64,000 bases of DNA from Wuchereria bancrofti (Eukaryota > Nematoda > Chromadorea > Rhabditida > Onchocercidae), in NCBI GenBank assembly GCA_005281725.1, contig SSBO01000012.1, forward strand, positions 7,354,698-7,418,697, read 5' to 3'. Shown here piece after piece: positions 55,478-64,000 of the stretch. Every line of letters begins with the position of its first letter. Within the stretch, counting starts at the first letter, position 1. The notes below the pieces were generated by a model, which saw only the letters and a program-made list of their open reading frames with translations, had not been told where the DNA came from and did not search any database. The position numbers and the translations under genes were made by a program.

Positions 55478-58400
55478 TTAAAATGCTGTGTCTAAAGGGA
55501 GGGTGTTAACTTTAATAACAGATACCATGAATAAATGCCAATGAGCATGTGCATGTTTCATGAAATTGCATGCAAAAACAATTGAAAAACGCGAAACATT
55601 AAGAGTAAAATACCTGCAGAGAATGAAAGAGCATTGCGATGAAGTGTTGTTCGCGTAACGTTACCTTCCATATCCACAGTTTCAAATTCTTCTTCTCGTT
55701 CCAAATCACGTAAGCGATGCTCATTTTCCGTTCCAGTAAATTGTACATGACTAATAACTGGATCAGTGACACGAGTCAGAACCCTTCTTGAGATTATTTC
55801 TGTTGAACCATCTTCGTTGACTTGCATAGTTTCAAACGTTGTTAGTGTGGTCGGATAATCATGAAGCATAGTGTCCAAATCACCAGTTAACGAATCTTTC
55901 TCTTCTTCCTGGTCTTGATATATACTTACCGTATCATCACTCACTAGTGCTTGCCTGTCCTTACTTACTTCCCGCACAGCAACCTCTTTCTGCATAGAAT
56001 CCTTGTCCTGAGGAATTATTTCAAGAGAATCATGCATCCCTTCATGTACTTTCTCAATGACTTCATACTCAGTTAAATAACGTTCACCGATTAAATCGCT
56101 CTGTGTATGAGCTGGTGGGGCATTAATTTCTAAAGAATCAATGCTCGTTCCCATTGCTTCTGGAACAAAATTTTCAAAATCCCTTTCAATACTGTCGGTT
56201 GGTGAAGCTAATGGTGTTGCCACTTGGATATCTTCCTCAACTGGTATTGCTTTTATATCCGAGATGGAATCGTGTTCTTCGTCATCGTCTCTTATACTCA
56301 TCTCTTCGACTTCCGACTCTTCGCGTATATCGGATAGTATCATTGCTTCATCTTGTAGGGAACCTTCGACTACGACCTCTTGTTCCAGTCGTTCAAATTC
56401 GGCTAAGGAACTTGTTGAACCATCAGCTGTTTTCAATTTCCCGGCTACGTACAGTTCAACTTCACTTCCACTAAGACTTGATTCACCTTTGTTTAATACG
56501 TCCCGCTCAATTCGTTCAAATTCCTGCAAACTCGTTTCGGAGACATTGTCGCTTGAAATCGTTTTGTATTTCCCAACTGTTACACTGATATCTGTTCCCT
56601 GGCCATTTGAAGACGCACTTCTTCCATTTAACGAATCCGCTTCTTCCGGCTCTTCATCCACTGTCTCTAGCTCCACTTCTACTGGATTTACTTGCCCGTT
56701 TTCCATATACGTTGGATACTCCTCAGATGACGACAATGTAGTTTGCTTAGCTGATTCTACTTCCTGATCCTTTTCTATCCACGACATTTTCAACTCTGGT
56801 GTAAGTCGTTCAAGAAATGTTTGTGGTTCATCGTGCGAACCTTTTCGAGAGCTGGTGCTGCTTCGACGTGACGTGCTATATTTCTTACTACTGTCTCCAC
56901 TTTTGATTGATATCTTATCAAGAGAATCTAATGAATCAGATTCGGTATATAAAATTGCTTCAGAGGACAATGCAACATCTGCAACTTCATCTTCTTCGAT
57001 CGTATGAACAGTACTAGTTTTATTTTCAGTAGATAAATATGAGTATTGTGGAAAACATTCTTTTTCAAAATCCATTGCCTTTTCATGCACTGATTCCTGA
57101 AAGGTTGTAAGATCAGGTACTTCTTGTTTCCATGACGAAAATACTTGGTCAGTAAGAGCATCGTCTCCTGGAGCTTCTACAATAGAGTCAAGAACTTTGA
57201 TTTCGGCTAAGCGAGCTTGATCGACAACTTTCCTAGAGTAATCAGATGCAACAGCAACAGCACCAGCGACAATACTTTCATCCTCATCACTGAAACCCGG
57301 AGGAACTGGGGAAACAGGTCGCCCAGGATCCATATCTGGGGCGAGTAGAATACCACTAGTAGTTGTTAACAGTAAGTCTTCTCCCATATCATCCTCATCT
57401 TCAACAGATACAAGTTCTATATCAGGCACATCTGGACTAGAACGTTCTGAATCAATAACTCTACTTTCTTGCCTACTTGGTTCTTGTTCTTCATCCTGAG
57501 ATGCAGTAAAAAGACGATCAGACTGTACTGGTGAGAGAATTGCAACCGGTGTAGCACTTTCTCTACACTCATCACTCATTACTGATAATTTACTGCTAGC
57601 TTCGCTAGTTGCTGTAGTGTATTCAGATTCCTGAGAATGATAGCCAGGAGCTGTTTCGAAAGTGTCCTCTTGGGATGTAAGGCATGTATCATAACCATCT
57701 CTTGATGTAGCCGTTGCCGTCTTATAGGTGGATTCACTACGCGATAAGTTTTCTACTGCTTTCACGTCATCAACCATTACTGTTGTCTGTATATTAAGCT
57801 CTTCCTCATTTCTTTCATATTCCTTCAGTAAACTACTGCATCCTTCTACGTGTCTTTTTAACTTCTTCGTTTCTTCTGCAAGCGTTTCTAACTTCTCCTT
57901 TAAATCACATTCGTAGTCGGTTTCATGTTCATGTCCAACTTGGAATACACTCTTTTCAGCAGCAGTTCTTTCTTCGCTGGGCGGTGATTTATTACTGCTA
58001 TGTTTTCCAATCGAGAAATCTACGCTCCAGTTACTCTGCTCACTTACATTGTCGCTCCTGCTCATTGTTTCATCTAGTTTTCCCATGCTTTCGCCAATTA
58101 AATAACCCGCATTCGCTTCTAAATCAATGTCATGAGTAATTTTTGTTTCCTTATCTATTTCAGATGATCCTTTACCAATATTTTGCCTTGCTGATGGCGT
58201 TTTTGTCAGCGTCAGTGATTCCTCAGAAACAAGCTCTGAAGTAGATTCAGCTATCGTTTCCACTTTTCCCCTCTTATTACTATCTCTTACGATCCCCATT
58301 TCATACACATCCCTTTTTGTTTCTAAATATTCTCCTATTGGATGTCTTAATTTATTAATGAAAATCTCTTCTTCGATCTTTTGTTGAGGAGCAACTGCAG

Positions 58401-61400
58401 TTTCTTCTAATGATTCAGTTCTTTTTTCCACCTTTTGCAGAGATTCAATCTGAGTGTCCTCTGCATAATTTAGGAACACTGACGTAAAGGACGATGAAGA
58501 TGCAGCTTCTTCCACCTCTTTCTTCCTTGATAACATAAACTTCTGACAGTCTTGTTGTTCAGCAGGGTATCTATCAAAAACGCTCGAAACCGTTATATTT
58601 TGTTCATTTTCCAGTTGAACAGTACTTTTTTCTTTTGCTGATAATTCCAATTGCCTTCTTGAAAAAGTTCTCTCGCTTGCGCCGCCGTCTGCTTGTTGCC
58701 AAAGCGCGTCAGTTATTTCATCGTAAATTACTCTTACATTATTTCGTTCCACAGTAGCTTCTGCACTTGAAATAACTGATGCGTTTATGTGTTTTTCTGA
58801 TCCTTCATAATGAGATACCTTTTCCTCCCTTTTTTTCTTCTCCATGCTATTGTCGGAAACATCAAATGAAGCACTTCTGAGGAAACTTTTCTGATCTTTG
58901 ACCACCTGAACTGTTTCTAGAGATCGGGAAACTGATAAAACTCCTGGAGCTTCAAGAATAGTTGTTGCTCCACTTCTGGATGGTTTAACAGGAGCAAAGA
59001 GATCTTTAAAGGTTTCTTTTCCTATCGAGGTTACTTTCTCTATTACAGAAAACCTATTATGTCCTTCAACGTAACTTAATGACTTTCCTTTTTGCACTTT
59101 TTCATTTTCATCGCTTAATAAAAATCCAGTAAACTGATATCTATCAGATCCTTTTCCCAAAATCTGAATATCTTTCCTTTGCTGGGGAATTGTTGAACAA
59201 ATTTCGATAGTATCTAGAAATGCCTCTGAAGCTATGTTTCTCTGTTCCTCTCTCGATAGCTCACACGAACTTGAAGTGATCTTTTTATTACAAATATCTC
59301 CCTCCAGTTCGCCTTCTTCAAATGAAGTCATTAATTCATGTTTAGTAATCAACTGTTCAGAAGATCTTTTTACTGGGCACGACTTCTTATTATCACTTCC
59401 AGCACCAAAAGGCTGTTGAAGCATCATAATACCATCGCTACTATAAATTTTTAATTTTTCAAGGTTCTGTGCCATTTCTGCTTCTTCATTTAACTCCTGA
59501 TCACCTTCCATGGTTATTAATCTCTTCTCATACTCCTTTTGATCATCCATTATTGCTAATGCTTTTGCATTTTCTAATTTCTCATCTCTGGTCAGCTCTG
59601 ATATTTGCCGTCTCTGAATGATGAGATCTTCTTGATTTCCTTTTTCAGCTCCTAGCCATTTTTGTGCGGTCGTTGACTCCACAGCAGTGATTTTAGAAGA
59701 CTTTATGTGATATTCCTTTGGTTCAAAATGATGTATGAAGAATGATTCACTTTCCTCTTTATCTGTTCTAGGTATCTTAATTACGAATCCTTTATCGTGC
59801 TCAAATGCTGCTTTTTCTGTTTTCACTGCTGATTCTCCCATCAATTCTTTCATTTTCAGCTTTTCTGAAGTCATTTCAAATCCATCTGTTAATTTTTCCC
59901 ATTTCATAGACTCGAACTTTGCAGAACTTTTATCGCCATCACCATTTATTTTAACGCTTAAACCTTTACGTTTTTTTGCTATATTTCCAATTACTCTTTC
60001 TTCCGTTATAACATTAAGTGTATCGTCGCTGGGGTACGTTATTACTTGCTCCATGTAGGAAGATTTCTGTTTTTCTACTGTTTCCGCAACAATGTCATCT
60101 TTTTTTTGTAAAGCCCATGATATATCGACAGTTAGTTCACAAGGATACTTATCTTCTGCTGAGGATTTCGTTCTTTCGTCAACACGTGATTTATGATCCA
60201 TGATTAGATGACTTGTTCCATCCAAGTCAACTTCATAAGATGTTCCTTCTTCCGTCATCAGTTCGGCTAAACTTCTCTCTTTACTTCCTGCCATTCCAAT
60301 CTTTAGTGTCACTCCTTCTTCTGCTTTTTTGGTCGATGGTACCATCGATTGAAATTCATTATTTTCTGGCACTTCTTCCCTCATGTTTTCCTTAAAAAAT
60401 GTCCTTGTTTGCATATTTTCTTGAACGCTTTCTATTAAAACTTCATTCCCACAATTCTTTTGAGATATCTTTTCCGGAAATGAAATATCCATTTGCACAT
60501 CTGAAGAGATAAAAACAGCATTCTGATCAGCCGAAGATTGGAAATCCATATTTATCAAACGTCTCCGATCTAAAGTCTCAACTGCAAATAATCCAGTTAT
60601 TCTGTCTATTCCCTCTTCTTCATCTTTTAGTACTGGTTCATCCAGATTCTTAGTTGGGTCATAAACAACTTCTTTTTTGATAATTCTTTCTTCTGCTACC
60701 ATTCCTTGCACCACATCAACACACTGCCTAGTAGTTATTAACGGCGTAAGCTGTAGATAATCTGTATCAGGAAGTTGTTCGATCGGTGTCTCTTTTATAT
60801 CGCTTTTTACATCGTGATCACAAATTTTTGCTGTACCAAGAGTCGTCAATGTATCAGGTGTCAAAATAATTTCTTTAGTAACCGTTCCAGTTTCTTCTGC
60901 AAACTTCAAAAGCTTTTTTTCATCTGTCCACTGTTGTTCTTCCTCCACACTTAATTCGTTTTTATCCTCCGCATCTGCGTTGCTACTTGTCTTACTGTAT
61001 TCCACATCCTTTATGATATCCTTGTATTCTTGGATGTGATCCAAAAACGCACCAGGCTTACTAAATACTTCTCTTTCAAATTCCTTCTTTTTCGGTCCTG
61101 CTCTAGGTTGTTCGAATGCAGCAGTTATTGAATGAAACTTGGATGGATTCCATTCTTCAATCTTTTCAGTTCCTGCAACTGGTCTCAATCCTTTGCAAGT
61201 GAAGCTTTGTTCTGATTGACACATCACCAAATTTTCCACATCTTCCTGTATTTTTATTAGAGATTCCAGCATTTGTTGCGGTGTGATTTCTTCTTTGCTC
61301 AGTCTCATAGTTTCCTTTTCTTTCGTCGGTAATCGTTCTGTTGTCAAGTTAGATGTTAACTTACCCATTTTCTGCAAATCTCTGCTTTCTGTTTTCAATT

Positions 61401-64000
61401 GTTCCGTCTCAGTTCTAGTCATATCATCTGTTCCATGTAGCGGATCAACAAATACCAAATCTGCAAACGAAACATCACTTGAAATCAGCACGTCACTTAG
61501 AAATGGTTCCGTGTCTATACATTCTTCCTTGTTTTTCGTTGCTGCAAATTCAGTAGTTCGTTGTCTATCTTCTATTTCAGATTGTATTTTTAGTAAATGC
61601 AAAAATGCTTCCTCATTCCTAGCACTTTTCACTTCAGCTATATCACTAGAAGCTTCTCTGGAAAATCCAGTTTTCTTATAGTTCCAAGAACCAATAACAT
61701 TTTCTGGGGTTTCCCCTACAATCTGTCCTTCAACATCTTCCTTAGCGAATCCAAAGCTATCCCGCTTATCACCCTTCATCTCTTCTACAAATTTCTGAGA
61801 TATCACTCTTCCAAATTTTATTCCTTCAGATTTTATATTCTTTGAGATTTCTTCCTCGAATTTTACTTCAAACCTTTCAGAGTGTTCCATCTCCGATTGC
61901 TGATTCTCAATCTCTTTTTGTAACATGCAAGCACTTTCCTCAGATTTTTTTTCATCAAAGAGTAAGTGTTTCTTTTCTCCTGCTTGTGGTACCGCATATT
62001 TTTGTTCGAAGGACGTTTTTTGCTCCTTTCCATGAATTACTGTAAGTTTTTCCTCCTTTACTAACTCTTTAAGTAGTGAAGCACCGCATTCCTGCTGTAA
62101 AATATCTTCGGATTTTCGGGCTTCGGTTCTCTCCAGATTTTTTCTAAACAACTCTACCGAAGTATCAGGATATTTGCTTTCCTTCCTTAAGGACTTCCCG
62201 CATTCTCCTATAATTTTGGTTACTGAGGTATCGTAGTTCTGGGAAAAATGACACTCCGGCATCACACTCTCATATGGTTTCGTTTCTGTTTCCTCAAGAT
62301 CTTTTTTCATAAAAGGTTGATGTTGTACGTTTTCTAGCGGTTGCAAAATTTCATGTTCAGACATTGTCGTTTTGTCTATCTTAGCAAACCTATTTTCTCT
62401 TCCCACAGCTGGTACAACTGTATGTTCAGCACATCCCTGTTTCAAACACTCTGTTGCTGGTGCTTTAGCAGGAAGTGTAACTTGTTCTTTTGTACAAACA
62501 TCTTCTTTTGCTATCCTATCACTATTTTGCACGGGACTTTTCTCTTCATTCACACCTTTAACCTGAGGCTGCATCCATTCCAGATCGCCCCGTCTAGTCT
62601 CGGAAGAAGCTGTTTCGCTAACCATTTGCATATCTTTATCACCTCCATCGACACCACGGATCTTTGACATTCGCAATTTAGCAAGAACAATAGGTGCTGC
62701 TACTATACCTCCTGCTAATTCTGTTGCATTCCTCGCAGACTTCACCACCTTTGATTGGAGATGTTCACTTCCTGAGTCTGTCACGTACATGTTTCCATAT
62801 TGTTTCATGGGTTCATCAGTTTCATACTTAGCATTCCGAGGTAAAACAAGCTTTCCTTTAATCGATGCAAATTCATACGCTGAGATAGCATAGTCCTCAA
62901 GAATCTTTTCACCTTCTACAATATCTTCGAAAGGATCTCTTTCAGTTTCTTCCAAGCCTCCCATTCTGCTTAACACATCCACAGCTTTCTCCAGCTCTCT
63001 CCAACTCTCCATTTCAATGTGCCCTTTTGTAGTTCCTTCTTTACATATCATTGCATCGCGTTCTCCCAGAATCTCTCTGTCTGGTATAATATCTTCGAAA
63101 GGTCCTCCTTCAGTTTCTACCAAATCTTCCGTTTTATTTAATTGATCCACAACTTCTAATTCTGCCGGAGATTTCATATCAATTGCATGTTTTTCTTCTG
63201 TAGTTGGTGCTTTAGATATTATGGCACCGTATTCCTCGAGAATCTTTTCATCAGGTATAATAATATCCTCGAACGATTTTGTTTCAGTTTCTACCACATC
63301 TTTCGTTTTACTTAATTGATCCACAACTTCTAATTCTGCCGGAGATTTCATATCAATTNCATGTTTTTCTTCTGTAGTTGGTGCTTTAGATATTATGGCA
63401 CCGTATTCCTCGAGAATCTCTCCATCAGGTATAATATTTTCGAACGATTTTATTTTATTTAATTGATCCACAACTTCTAATTCTGCCGGAGATTTCATAT
63501 CAATTGCATGTTTTTCTTCTGTAGTTGGTGCTTTAGATATTATGGCACCGTATTCCTCGAGAATCTTTTCATCAGGTATAATAATATCCTCGAACGATTT
63601 TGTTTCAGTTTCTACCAAATCTTCCGTTTTACTTAATTGATCCACAACTTCTAATTCTGCCGGAGATTTCATATCAATTACATGTTTTTCTTCTGTAGTT
63701 GGTGCTTTAGATATTATGGCACCGTATTCCTCGAGAATCTCTCCATCAGGTATAATATTTTCGAACGATTTTATTTTATTTAATTGATCCACAACTTCTA
63801 ATTCTGCCGGAGATTTCATATCAATTGCATGTTTTTCTTCTGTAGTTGGTGCTTTAGATATTATGGCACCGTATTCCTCGAGAATCTTTTCATCAGGTAT
63901 AATAATATCCTCGAACGATTTTGTTTCAGTTTCTACCACATCTTTCGTTTTACTTAATTGATCCACAACTTCTAATTCTGCCGGAGATTTCATATCAATT
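55478..64000 (-). CDS. Giant repetitive protein, ankyrin (UNC-44)-like tail; 5' incomplete
   Basis: One minus-strand exon runs from the right edge (64000) to about 55614 with no stop, about 2790 codons. It is highly acidic, rich in Glu, Lys, Ser and Thr, without signal peptide or membrane segment, and begins inside a tandem 58/49-residue array. Related motifs recur near the end (LQEFERIERDVL, LAEFERLEQEVV), then a conserved-looking tail: TTFETMQVNEDGSTEIISRR, VTDPVISHVQFTGTE and ETVDMEGNVTRTTLHRN. That tail and the composition resemble the giant neuronal ankyrin isoform (UNC-44 in C. elegans), a membrane-cytoskeleton scaffold; ankyrin repeats would lie right of the window. This match is from memory and not certain. 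A donor after SFSA (55614) fits a tiny terminal exon at 55478-55491 encoding TAF after a strong CCCTTTAG acceptor; otherwise it reads through to 55558. Confidence 0.72.
63178..64000 (-). repeat. Alternating 174/147-bp coding tandem array
   Basis: Units starting at the Met of MKSPAELEVVDQL fall at 63993, 63819, 63672, 63498, 63351 and 63177, giving spacings 174, 147, 174, 147 and 174 bp. The 58-residue unit carries an extra segment (VETETKSFEDIIIP) that the 49-residue unit lacks, so the true period is a 321-bp dimer. Copies are nearly identical at DNA level. A degraded copy and further relics continue to about 62900. The array passes the right edge. One base (63359) is N. Confidence 0.95.

Noticed and set aside
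56141..62667. Many plus-strand open frames up to 208 codons
   Set aside because: They lie antisense to the giant exon; its Glu/Ser-rich codons rarely create stops on the other strand. They are Ser/Leu-rich shadows without splice sites or motifs.

Overview
The window looks like nuclear DNA of a parasitic nematode, most likely a filarial or other clade III worm. It is AT-rich. Genes are split by many short introns with (T)TTTCAG/TTTTAG-type acceptors. Several starts sit a few bases behind an acceptor that has no upstream exon, which suggests spliced-leader trans-splicing. The gene set includes a cuticle collagen, a CPG4-type cysteine-rich protein and HNF4-like nuclear receptor. All exon coordinates were worked out by eye from reading frame, splice sites and phase agreement; no transcript data were available.

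Layout. 377-3337 (+): 3' part of an HNF4-like nuclear hormone receptor. 5046-6666 (-): proteasome subunit alpha-5, convergent with it. 8168-15913 (+): large RCC1-repeat protein with an unidentified N-terminal half, divergent from the proteasome gene. 18437-20103 (+): purine nucleoside phosphorylase. 23509-28969 (+): myosin-light-chain-kinase-like kinase with a CaM-binding-like helix and a very long basic tail. 30383-32863 (+): secreted CPG4-like protein with uncertain 3' end. 36214-37501 (-): unrecognised charged protein. 39180-41110: decayed non-LTR retrotransposon. 42036-42743: a probable solo LTR with a 5-bp target-site duplication. 42749-49319: gene-poor tract with local duplications. 49320-52222 (+): cuticle collagen. 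55478-64000 (-): 3' part of a giant repetitive protein whose tail resembles the giant neuronal ankyrin (UNC-44 type). It runs off the right edge inside an alternating 58/49-residue tandem array.

The genes do not form an obvious pathway or operon. Most are spaced by 1-6 kb, mix housekeeping (proteasome, purine salvage), cytoskeletal/signalling (kinase, giant protein, RCC1 protein) and extracellular matrix roles, and each appears to have its own start. The strongest candidates for something undescribed are the RCC1 protein architecture, the kinase-plus-tail fusion, the alternating repeat array and the 3'-end choices of the CPG4-like gene.
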